The notes under the pieces are model-generated. The model did no database searches. It worked only from the letters and a program-made list of their open reading frames with translations, and was not told the origin of the DNA. Positions 23,217 through 34,090 of a stretch of 64,000 bases of DNA are shown one piece after another. The DNA is from Macrosoma leucophasiata. Taxonomy: Eukaryota > Arthropoda > Insecta > Lepidoptera > Hedylidae. Position numbers and translations under genes: made by a program. How positions within the stretch are numbered: the stretch's first letter is position 1; each line of letters starts with the position of its first letter. Location: contig JAWQUS010000010.1 in the NCBI GenBank assembly GCA_036365455.1, forward strand, positions 19,206,501 through 19,270,500. Reading direction: 5' to 3'.

Positions 23217-24312
23217 TTATTATTTCATTTCATTCATTTCATTCATTTCATTTCATTAATTTCATTTCATTAATTTCATTTCATTCATTTCATTTCATTC
23301 ATTTCATTTCATTCATTTCATTTCATTTCATTCATTTCATTTCATTCATTTCATTTCATTCATTTCATTTCATTCATTTCATTTCATTCATTTCATTTCA
23401 TCCATTTCATTTCATTCATTTCATTTCATTAATTTCATTTCATTCATTTCATTTCATTAATTTCATTTCATTAATTTCATTCATTTCATTTCATTCATTT
23501 CATTTCATTCATTTCATTTCATTCATTTCATTTCATTCATTTCATTTCATTCATTTCATTTCATTCATTTCATTTCATTCATTTCATTTCATTCATTTCA
23601 TTTCATTCATTTCATTTCATTCATTTCATTTCATTCATTTCATTTCATTCATTTCATTTCATTCATTTCATTTCATTCATTTCATTTCATTCATTTCATT
23701 TCATTCATTTCATTTCATTCATTTCATTTCATTCATTTCATTTCATTCATTTCATTTCATTCATTTCATTTCATTCATTTCATTTCATTAATTTCATTTC
23801 ATTAATTTCATTTCATTAATTTCATTTCATTAATTTCATTTCATTCATTTCATTTCATTCATTTCATTTCATTCATTTCATTTCGTTCATTTCATTTCGT
23901 TCATTTCATTTCATTCATTTCATTTCATTCATTTCATTTCATTCATTTCATTTCATTTCATTTCATTCATTTCATTCATTTCATTCATTTCATTTCATTC
24001 ATTTCATTCATTTCATTCATTTCATTCATTTCATTCATTTCATTCATTTCATTTCATTTCATTCATTTCATTTCATTTCATTCATTTCATTTCATTCATT
24101 TCATTTCATTTCATTTCATTCATTTCATTCATTTCATTTCATTTCATTTCATTTCATTCATTTCATTTATTCATTTCCTTTCATTTCATTCATTTCATTC
24201 ATTTCATTCATTCATTTCATTCATTTCATTTCATTCATTTCATTCATTTCATTCATTTCATTTCATTCATTTCATTTCATTCATTTCATTTCATTCATTT
24301 CGTTTCATTCAT
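23217..24312. repeat. Satellite array of ATTC / ATTTC units
   Basis: About 1.1 kb made almost wholly of ATTC and ATTTC. The dominant period is 14 bp, ATTCATTTCATTTC. Blocks with ATTAATTTC variants occur near 23250, 23430-23475 and 23790-23845. The regular order breaks down after about 23940 into mixed 9- and 14-bp periods. It gives long stop-free frames of His/Phe/Ile/Ser that are not genes. Confidence 0.97.
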
Positions 24313-25247
24313 CATATCTTAAAGGTCTTAAACTTTAGACGTCTCTTATTGCTGTAAAGGTTGTTCTAAACAAGCTAGTCTAAACCAAATCGGAAATGAG
24401 GTATTATTGACGGATCTGCTTTGTTTGAGACCTATATGTAGCAGTATTTATTCACTTAACATTCCCATGAAAGTGATGAAAGTTAACTGTATGCGGGTTT
24501 GCTATTGCATTTTAAAAACCTACCGATTGTAAACATATAAGTGAGATCGGTTTTGATGTCACCAGGAGGTCTATGTGATGTATTCGAGTGCTCTCATAAG
24601 TGGGTAGGACGGTATAAGAATAGATCTAGCAAATTCGAGGCTATCTGTGCTGGCCGCATGGAAACTTTGCATGTTAAAAATGATCAACAAAAGGTTTTTT
24701 GCCACTATCATTACATCAATAAAACAGGCCAAGTGCGAATCGAACTCGCGTTCACGGAAGTCCGTGCAATTGAGGGATGCCCCCCTATATAGTATAGGTA
24801 TACCATAAATAACTCTTATAGATTAAAAACTAAGTGGCATCCATATTCAAAATTCATCCTCATTTACATTTCGTTACACGTGCATATTTGGGTTACTGGT
24901 TTACATAAATGTGTCTCAAATTTCAATTCAATCTGTCCAGTACCTATCTATCTTCAGATATCAGATATCAGACGCCTATGGCAGACGGACGGACAAACGC
25001 ACGAATTATCATAACTAAAAACCTAGATAATTCGTTTTCTTATTTCCTTTATCAAAACTGCTTGTGTAATGTTCTACTCACGGAATAGATAAATAAAGAT
25101 GGAATGGTGATGTGGGCGTGACAAGCCCGCCACAACTATGCGTGAACACACACAGTTCGGCAGAACCATTCGTTCGCCGCTCGTAGTGTCGTGTAGACTG
25201 CTTCGAACGACGCATCTCGTGGTAAAATACCGTGTAGTGCCAATTTT
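24313..25247. other. No gene; traces of SINE-like sequence
   Basis: 24395-24510 resembles a worn copy of family A (ACTTAACATT, AACTGTATGC, TTTGCTATTGC). 24725-24770 carries a T-arm-like CGAATCGAACTCGCG in minus orientation, as in tRNA-derived SINEs. Nothing else is supportable. Confidence 0.45.
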
Positions 25248-25297
25248 ATGAAATGTCAGACCTCAAGTATAAAGCGAGGAGGTATATCTTTTGATCG
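25248..25297 (+). CDS. Candidate first coding exon, unidentified
   Basis: ATG at 25248 opens 16 codons and two bases (MKCQTSSIKRGGISFD) before a strong donor CG|GTAAGTC. Upstream is a GC-richer stretch (25130-25240) that could be a 5'UTR. Joined to 29047-29155 it stays open in a frame reading SHGVVGGGPRVV and AYAHMDLNLHL. This is a plausible but unproven exon and could be chance. Confidence 0.25.
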
Positions 25298-26199
25298 GTA
25301 AGTCACAAATAACATTTATTGTTATAATACTTGTAAAAAAACATAATAAATATAGAAAGGAATATGAATATTCGAACTTAAACTGCATTATTTAAACGTT
25401 ACTGCTAGCGAATACATTGCTCGTTAAGCACTCGCTCAATTAACGCTATTACTGTCTCCGCTGGCAATGTACAGCATGTAATGCGTTCGCTACACTTCGA
25501 CTAGTTTATTGGTGAGTATATCGGAGTCGGGTAGTATATGGAGAAGTTGATAATACATATATAGGGATGGAGAATATAAACATACTGACCTGACTAAACC
25601 GATGATTATAGAAACTCCTTAGCAAAGTATTAAAACATACCCAGTGGTTTGATGGACAAGTGTCATCAATGACACTTGTCATTTAAATTAGAATTTGGAA
25701 ATGAGAAAATAAAGGACGGCGGTCTAGGCCGGTTCCTTGATATAATTCTGTAACTCGATATAGCAGTCTAGATTCAAGTTGTACAGTTTGTAATAATTGG
25801 ATAACGAGATAAAGTAACGATTCGCGTGGTACTGAATTGATTGGCAGAAGAGATTTACATTGTGCAATGAGCATTGGTATTCCGGTAACTGTATCCCCGG
25901 TCGTAAGAGTTTCTTGCCCGTTCTTCTCTGCCGGCGTAATCGAATGGGCGGATCTTTGCAATAAAAGACTATTGCTTGATCTTCTGCCAAACCATGTGCT
26001 TTATTTCATCACCCGCTCGAGTTCCCACCTACAGACGCCCACAAACACGAATAACATATTGGCTTATGGTAAGACACGCAGTCAATACTACCAAGATGTC
26101 CTAGATGTCCTGACTGGAGAGGCCTCCTGCCGACATGTTTAACAATAAATATTGCACATTGAGCCTAAGCTCGATGTTCAATATTTCAATGTGCAAGGA

Positions 26200-26416
26200 G
26201 ACTTCGGCTTATTTCGGGTCTGTAGAGTTAGCGTTATTTCTTTCGCACCGTACCAATTTGACGTGTGTGCACCATTTTGACCAAGTCTTGACCAATACCG
26301 GACTATCAGCGCTTACGTAGGTAGTGTGCAACAGAGATAACGCTCTACGAAGTCGAAACTAACCGATTGTCCTTTTCGTAGGCTCGATGTGCAATATGAA
26401 TTGTTGAGTACTGTAA
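26200..26416 (+). repeat. Repeat family B copy
   Basis: The same GACTTCGGCTTATTTCGGG start, internal inverted AGAGATAACGCTCT and GGCTCGATGTGCAATA end. Just upstream (26142-26190) is the mirrored TATTGCACATTGAGCCT, suggesting the full element has inverted ends. Confidence 0.75.
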
Positions 26417-27145
26417 ATGGAATTGAATTACCGAAATGAAAATACCTAAAGAAACTGAAAATGTTTTTGTTTTTATTTATTTCGCGACACCGCTATAACA
26501 TAAAGTGCTTCATTCGTGACCTTACTCAATGTGTAATAAATTTTAGACACGAGAATTTAATCTAACTTTTACTTTCTTCATGCTGTTTATTTACACAAAA
26601 GGCTCTGGATGCATTGTCTTGCGAATGTTATTATAATATCGATGAACCATTGTCATTCCACTCGCAAAGCTGTAGTGTAGAGGACAAATGTAGAGTCACT
26701 AACCGCTAAATGAATCTGATTCAGCAGGTCAATTTTTGATAGCCAATGACAGATCGGCGGCTTCAATGTGTATACTTTTCGTTGGTATTTCGTTGAATTT
26801 CATACTTTTATTACACGAAGTTATCAAAATATGCGTTGAATAATTATTTGATGAAAATCGGGATGTAGGTAATCTGTCTGTGTCCCTCGGCATCATAATA
26901 AAAATAATGTTCAGCGTTGCACAGACGCAAAAAAGGTACGCGGTTCGCCTTATTGAATTGCTTTTGTATTCAATTTTTTATGTCTTATCGTACCGCCTAT
27001 AGCAATAGCGATCTTACTGTCTGTAATATTTAAGTAGGCGGTATGAAAGCGATAGCGATGATCAGATTATCGGTATTGATTTCGAAAACGGCAGGATAAG
27101 GCAAAAAAATTAAAGACGTAAACAACGACAAAAGCTTTTCAGTTA

Positions 27146-27300
27146 GGATGTCCAATTCTCCTAAAAGTTGCAACAGATCTGCATTGAAACCTCTTGTTCA
27201 TATGTAGATTGTAAATGTCTATAGGTTGCAATCGTTGCAATATTGAGATACTTACCATCCATGTGAACTGCAAGGTAGTTCGCCATTTTGATGTCAAAAA
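27146..27300 (+). repeat. SINE-like family A fragment
   Basis: Recognised by GATCTGCATTGAAACCTC, GTCTATAGGTTGCA and CCATGTGAACTGCA. It is diverged and lacks the 5' half. Confidence 0.55.
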
Positions 27301-27388
27301 ACAAAAAGATGGAATTATTGGCATTGCAGAGTTTGATTTTAGTTGGGAATCCACCAACATATTGTATAGTAATATATATATTCTTTTT

Positions 27389-27592
27389 AATACGCATGCA
27401 CTCACAGCCCCACAGTATGTATAAAACTTGTGTCGTGGGTGCCGTTATATACAAACAACACATACACAAATACCCAGACCCGAAACAAATACCTGTAGGC
27501 CTTACAAATATTTGTCCCGGTGCGGGCATCGAACCCGCGACCCTTCGAATCAAACGGTCAACTCACACCGCAGGACCAACCGGGTCGTCAAA
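27389..27592 (-). repeat. tRNA-derived SINE family C copy
   Basis: The minus-strand head GACGACCCGGTTGGTCCTGC and T-arm GTCGCGGGTTCGATGCCCGC look like a tRNA. The body continues through AAATATTTGT and ends at AGTGCATGCGTA. Copies lie at 54001-54202, 54867-55064 and (worn) 63141-63296. Confidence 0.8.
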
Positions 27593-27636
27593 AATATTAT
27601 GAGTAATTGTTTTAAACTTTCACGATTTGTATTCAT

Positions 27637-27850
27637 ATTTTTATATTGTAAACGGGACTTAATCGCGTACTATTTTAGTCGAAGTATTTACTTCGACACT
27701 CGACGTTTCGGCCGTAATGCAACGGCCGTGGTCACGTGGTCACGTCTACTCATGACCACGGCCGTTGCATTACGGCCGAAACGTCGAGTGTCGAGGTAAA
27801 TACTTCGATTAAAATAGTACACGATTAAGTCCCGTTTACAATATAAAAAT
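27637..27850. mobile_element. Near-perfect palindromic MITE, about 100-bp arms
   Basis: The left arm from ATTTTTATATTGTAAACGGG is repeated inverted to CCCGTTTACAATATAAAAAT. The centre has ACCACGGCCGTTGCATTACG against its complement, with only a dozen or so unpaired bases. A few mismatches (for example GATTAAAATAG against TATTTTAGTCG) show mild ageing. Transcripts would form a long hairpin. Confidence 0.9.
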
Positions 27851-27899
27851 TATGAGTAATGTTCAAGTTTTAACATATTACTCATGTTGCAACTTAATG

Positions 27900-29046
27900 G
27901 CATCCGCCACGGAATAGATAAATAATATCTATTCTGTGGCATCCGCGTACGGAAAGTGTGCATAAGCACGATGTCTTATATGGCTCCGCATATCTTAGGA
28001 TATGTTGCATACGAGTACATTTCTGTAGGTCCTGTATTTCAAAGTAAAGCCGCAATAGACGCATGGGCCGCATAACTCTAATGTTTCCTTTACAGAATAG
28101 CTTAGCTGTACTTAAAAAAACATTCACTAATAGTAGAGTCTTTCAAACAGAGCTCGAGAACGTAGCCAATACTACATTACCTGTCTTGGTACCTATCACC
28201 AGCTACTATATGTCCACAGGTAGATCAGAGGTATCGTGTTCGGGTTAGGTAGCACTGTTTTGTGTTTTACTGTTGTTCCATTTGTTCTTTTTGTGTTTTC
28301 GTGTACAATTAGGAAATACTCACGATCCTGTAATTTCTTGTTGACGCATACGATCCTAGGCTTAAAGAGAGACAACGCGATATTATAAGAGCAAACCATC
28401 GGTTTTTGTTCAGATGCGTTGCCGTTTCAGACGACTATATTGTGCAGTTCACTTTCAACGTTACAACTAATGTGTGTAGGTACTTAATTAAATGTTTAGT
28501 AGTTCTGTTCTAAAATATATTAGAAAAATAATATAGAAGCAGTTATGATATTATATATATATCATCTTTCGTAAAGAGCTCGTACCTATGTGTATTTGTT
28601 CATCGATGTATTCGCAATTTTCAGGTCGATGCTCGAATCTCAATGTCATGAGCACGACGATAAAATATTTCACCTCCATTTTATTATGTCGTGTGCTCTC
28701 ACTGATGATATTGCTCCATTGGTAACATCTAATCTCACGAAATGGTGGTTTGATATTTGACGGTTTTATTTCTTTTAATTTCATTGTATTGTTTCATTGT
28801 ACATTGCTATTTAACCTAATATTAAATAAAAACAGTTTATATCGTCAAATATCAATCGTTTTATTAATAAACCAAACAAGGAAAAAAGTACACCAGGCGT
28901 TGACAGGTCGCAAGTTCCATACGGAAGTAGATATTTCTCTTCTATAGACAACCTTCGTCACTAGTAGAACTTTTCATATTCTATGTTTTGTGATACCTAC
29001 TTTCGAAATAATTTCGTGGAACTTTAACGAAAATTCTTTTCATCAG
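27900..29046. other. No gene seen; small hairpin at 27905-27942
   Basis: GCCACGGAATAGATA and TATCTATTCTGTGGC form a short hairpin. 28147-28190 has a worn family A start (GAGCTCGAGAACGTAG). I see no supported exon. Confidence 0.4.
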
Positions 29047-29155
29047 GAGTCATGGTGTCGTCGGTGGCGGCCCACGCGTCGTGCGTTCTTCACAAGCGTA
29101 TGCGCACATGGATCTAAATCTGCACCTACAAAACTCGAGCATGATAAAAATGACG
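29047..29155 (+). CDS. Candidate internal exon on plus strand, unidentified
   Basis: A pyrimidine-rich acceptor TTCTTTTCATCAG|GAG and a strong donor G|GTAAGG bound 109 bp of GC-richer sequence. Two frames are open. One reads ESWCRRWRPTRRAFFTS, Arg-rich and ending like a mitochondrial presequence cleavage region; it is in phase with the exon at 17936. The other reads SHGVVGGGPRVVRSSQAY and would follow the exon at 25248. The choice cannot be made by eye. Confidence 0.4.
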
Positions 29156-29433
29156 GTAAGGTAGTTGATGTACGAAAAGAAAAAATATCTAAACGTTCAC
29201 ATATCATTTAATACAAGATTAAGAGACCATCACCAGAACTATAGTATTACGGTACAAGATTTTTTTATGATAACATCTAAAAGTAAACATAGAGTGTAAT
29301 TAACTAAATATACATCTTTAAGCTAAATATTTATATGGGTTACTACATTTACAAGCAATAATTTAATAGTATACTTTGAATACAGATCACAATTAGGAAA
29401 TGAATGCAAAGCTTAGATATTAATTACATCTTA

Positions 29434-32400
29434 TTATTTCATCGACTTATTACTATTTAAACTATCGTAACAAGATTCTAAAACTTCGAATTCTTCAAAG
29501 ACCATTTCGCCGAACTTTCCAGTTGTGACTTTACTTTGGTCTAAATTTTCGTTGACGTAGTAAAACTTCTTTTCGAAACTGTGGGCATCGTTAGATTGTT
29601 TGTCGTTTTGAGTGGAATTTCTACGGCTGTCTGATGTAGGCTCTAATTTTTGCTCTGATTTTGCATCCTCTCGGATTGGCTTAGCAATAGAAGGATTTTG
29701 CTGTGAATTAAACATAGCGTTAGGTTGTGCCTTGAATTCATTAATTTTATGTAGTTCTGAAGAAATTTTGACTACCACTTTTTTCACTTCATTTTCACTG
29801 TTTTCAAACGGTGTTTTAGCAATACCTTTGCTGTAACTTTCCAATCGACATATTTTATTTTTTACTGAATTTTCATCATCATATAATAAAGGTGGATCTT
29901 CCGTCGCAGAATGCTGTCTTCTGAATTTTGATCGAGGGTTGTTGTTATCATCTGTACCTGTTAGTTCTAGTCTGCTACTGCAGCTGTTTGACTTAACCAG
30001 CTTAAATTTAAATCCTGGAAAACTGTCTGGTCTTTTATTTGTGTCTTGACTTAGATTTTTTTCAAGATTGGATACTGATTTGGGAATTTGCTTGTCTGAA
30101 ACCATTTGTTTATGTTTATCCGCTACTAGACAGGAACACTTATCGCCTCGACATTTTGTTTGGCACGAATAACAGTCTCTTCTGCAATTTTTTTGTAAAC
30201 TTTTGATTTCTTCCATTATAGCCTTTGTCATAGGACTCACTGTGGTTTTGGAATTTAAAACTTTACCTCCATAATATGTTATAGAAGTGCCACATTCTCT
30301 AATTTTTTTAAGAATATCGGGGCTCACATATTGACTTTCACAGCAAAAATCTTGATTTGCAGAATCACACAAATATTCATCGCTAGAACTATACACGTTG
30401 TCTTTTAAGTTTTTGTTTGAATATGGACCAAGACCATCGCTTTCATATTCGTTGTTTGAACTAAGATCACCACTCGATACTCCACTTGAAAGACTAGCGT
30501 TATCCCACTTTTTATGACCGAAATTTGTGTCAATGGTTAGTTGACGCATTACTTTTTTCCTTCCACCTATTTTGGATCCTTTGTTTTCTTCACTTAAATT
30601 TCTATATGAAGTCGCACGTCTTGTTAGACCCATATTTTCTTCCATTAAAGGTGGATCTTGGGACATTGGGGACTTCATTTTTAGTGTATCTTCAAATAAA
30701 TTACGTACTTTTTTGACCGTGTCTGGATTAGGTAATTCTTCTTCTATGATTTCTTTGTTAACTCTTATAGGATGATAGAAGAAGTGCCTGCGGATCGCAT
30801 TTTTTGTCCTATCTGCTTGAGAATTACAATCGTTTTTCTTAAGTAAAGTGGGCGGAATCTTACACGTGTCCGTGTTATTGGTTTTTCTAGGCGCTGGTTC
30901 AATTTTTGTCCTTACGGGTTCAATTATTACAATGTTGTTGTTTACTAATAGTTCCTGAAAACTATAATCTTGAAGATATTGTAAAAGTCCATCAAATTGC
31001 GCTTCTTTTCGATAGTTCGCAATCATGCTGTTTTTGAAAAGTTCTGATTTCATTACTTTATATCTGACATGATCAAACTCATCACACCCTTTTTCGTAAC
31101 CTTTAGCTTTAATTAATGTGGCCTGAGTCTTCTGATTCTGATTATCCTCACTACTGAGCTCTACAATTTCAATTTCTGGTGTATCTCTGCATAAGTCCAA
31201 TTCTGATTTTCGGAAAGATTTTTGAGGTTTATCATAAATAGTTGTGTCGCTTTCTTTAACAATTTTTTCAATAGGAGTTTCCTCAATTTCAGAATCACTT
31301 TTGACCTTTTCTGTTTCGTCTTTCCATAATTGTAATTTAGTTTGACTAATCTTTCGTATGCTATCTACAATCTTTACACTTTCCAAGGATTTGATTATAC
31401 TCCCAACAGAGATTTCGGGTACGCATTTATTTTCCACATTTTCTCGTTCTTGCGGTTCTTCTTCTTGTACATGTTCATTTAATTTCTCTTGTTTTCCTTT
31501 AGTTTCTTGTTTGAGTTGATGCTCTGGAGACTTATCAGCTAATTTCGACCAATATGTTTTAACTGAATTAATTTTTTCTTGGTATTCAATATCAGTCTTA
31601 ATGGCATCATTTAATTTTTCTTTTACATCTGTTTTTGTGTCTCGATTATCATCTCTTGGTTCTTGGCCCTTTTCCGCTTTCGTGTTATTGATATCATTCT
31701 TGTCCACGTTCTTATTGATGTTGTTGTTGTTGTTGTTGTTAGGTCCGGATTGTATTTTGTTTTTAGAATCGATAACTTGCAAAATTTGTGGGCGCGTCAT
31801 GTTTTTATTTGATTTTATGAAAGTAGTGGTATTTATCGGGTTACAATTTTTGGTGTCCTTAATTATTAATCTAGAAGGAGGTTTTCCCAATTTAATTTTG
31901 TCATAAATTATGTTGTCACAACTTGCCTTTGTAAGTTTTGGTATTGTTTTTTTGACTACTTTATTTAGCTTTATGGTAATAAAAGGATCTTTGGGAGTAC
32001 AGAAATTAGATACTTCAATGTTGCTACTAACGGTATCTTTTATTTCTTTTGGCTTTTCTTTAACTGATTCAACAACTTTTTTAACTGTACATTCCGGGGT
32101 TATTTGAGATTTTAGGACATCTATTTTTTGCACATCTATAGGATTGTCTGAAGGTGGTTTGTAATTTACAGAAGATTTTTTCGGTAAGGGTGGATTAATT
32201 ACAATAGTTTGATGACCGCTTAGAGGTACTATTGTTATGTTAGATTCTGCCGATGTTTTAAATGATTGCACTCTAGATAGTAAAGACTGTGTCTTCAAGT
32301 TCTGAATTTGTGGCGATTTAATTGCCCGCTGATCGTGTGGTTTTATAAGACTTTTTTCTACAGTGTTGGGACTTGGAACGCGAGCTATGTCTTCATCAAT

Positions 32401-34090
32401 CGGGTCTCGTTGCCTCAGAGAATAATGTTTTTTTACGCCTGAGCGCAATTTCTTGCCTTTTATAGATTTACTTATGTTGTCATTTGAAAATGACTTCGTT
32501 ATTTTTATGTCAGGTCGGTATGAAGATGTAATTTTCAAACTTTCTGATTTTGTGATAAGTTTATTATTTCGAATTGTACCTTCTATTTCGTTTAATTCTC
32601 TCTCGTTTTGATGCGTGTCTGTTTGATAGAAAATTGAGTCTTGATCATCAGTATTAGAACTTTCGATTGTTATTATAGATTTCAAATCGTCTTCTAACTT
32701 TGTAAAATTTTGTATTATTTGAGGTTCCGAATGTTCTGGTACATATACTGTGGATTTGGGTGGTACGTTTTGAACGTAATTTACCTGCGATTTATTAAGT
32801 TGTCCGTAATTTTCATTAGTTTTACTCGATAATATTTCACGAAAATGTGTTTGAGCGATTTCGTAGGAATTTGGACAAGGTATATCTTCTGGGTCTTCTT
32901 CACGTAGTTGAGCGTCGATTCTTTCAGATTTTCTTAGACATTTACTGATGTTAATATCAGGTAAAGAATAATATTGATTTTCAATTAATGTGGTTACAAA
33001 TGGTTCTGTTGTGATGTTTTTAGATGAAGTGCAATTGTTAATCTTACTATGATCGTTGCATTCAATATAAGTATTGCTAACGTATATTTCGTTGGTTGGC
33101 TTATTATTTTTATCTTTGAAATTATTTCCGTTTTGACTTTGGAATGAATTTCTTTTAAAATCTGCGAATGTTTTCTTCTTTTGAACTGAAGTGTAAATAG
33201 GGTCAGTGTCTCGATTGTTGTCGGAATATTGTGTTTGTGATGTTATTGATGTATTTTCTTTAAATTGTGAATCACAATATTCATCAATTTTTTCAGCAAG
33301 TGAATTTGCTAAGTACTCTAATTTGTGCGATTTATCCGTAGATGATGCAATAGAAATAGAAATATAGGAAGTAATACTATCTGGAGGACTTGATATGGTT
33401 CCGTCGTTTTCAGAGATTACAGACTGATTATCAGAGTCACGTTTTTCTGCAGATTTTCTTAAGGTCTCTGTTTCGGGAATTTCCTTTTGACTTTGCTTAC
33501 TCCTTATTGAAACTTCATCGTAGGTCTCAATGTTATTTGTCTGCTCAGATTGAATTATGGCCTTTTTATCTTTTTCACTTGTGGTAAAAGAAAGGCTGTC
33601 ATTTGTTACGAACTTTGGGGTATTAATTTTTAGCCTTGCTTTGTTTTCATTATCACTGTCGTGATCGTCTGTTGTGATGTATAAATCTTTACAATTATTT
33701 GGGGATACAACGGAACGCTCAGTTTCTGGTGAGCTGTCTTTATAATGTTTTAGATGTGCGTCAAAGTTGTAATGTTTTCGTACGTAGTTAGAATCTAGGC
33801 TGTCTATTTCGCTTGGGTTTCGTGAGTGTCCGATGCTATCTTCAGAAAGATTAATCTGTTTTGAATCCTCGTTTAAGTTCGGCCAACTTCCGCTTATGGA
33901 TCTAGAATGTTGACTCTCTATACGAGATACTGAATCTTCCTTTTCTGATTTGTGTTCAATATTTTCAGCCTGCACGGTTGATTCGTCTATCCTGTGTCCA
34001 TTTATATCACCAAAACAGGAGGCTGTACTATCGATGTAAATCCCTTCTAAAACGTCTTCTTTTGTTTGATATTTTGCGCGGCCGATTAAC
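29434..34090 (-). CDS. Terminal exon of the large disordered protein
   Basis: 4,657 bp opening with acceptor TTTCAG|G and [20 protein letters not shown]. It runs 1,551 codons without a stop to TAA at 29436-29434. One exon of this size is unusual beside the short exons of Plaa. Confidence 0.88.

Noticed and set aside
23195..23791. 198-codon open frame rich in His, Phe, Ile and Ser
   Set aside because: It is a translation of the ATTC/ATTTC satellite, and the frame is open only because those words contain no stop codons.
27161..27602. Overlapping frames of 90-130 codons on both strands
   Set aside because: They fall on SINE-like family A and tRNA-derived SINE family C sequence, and the same peptides recur at each SINE copy.
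31601..32107. Plus-strand frames with hydrophobic, membrane-like peptides
   Set aside because: They are antisense shadows of the Lys/Asn/Glu-rich minus-strand exon 29434-34090.
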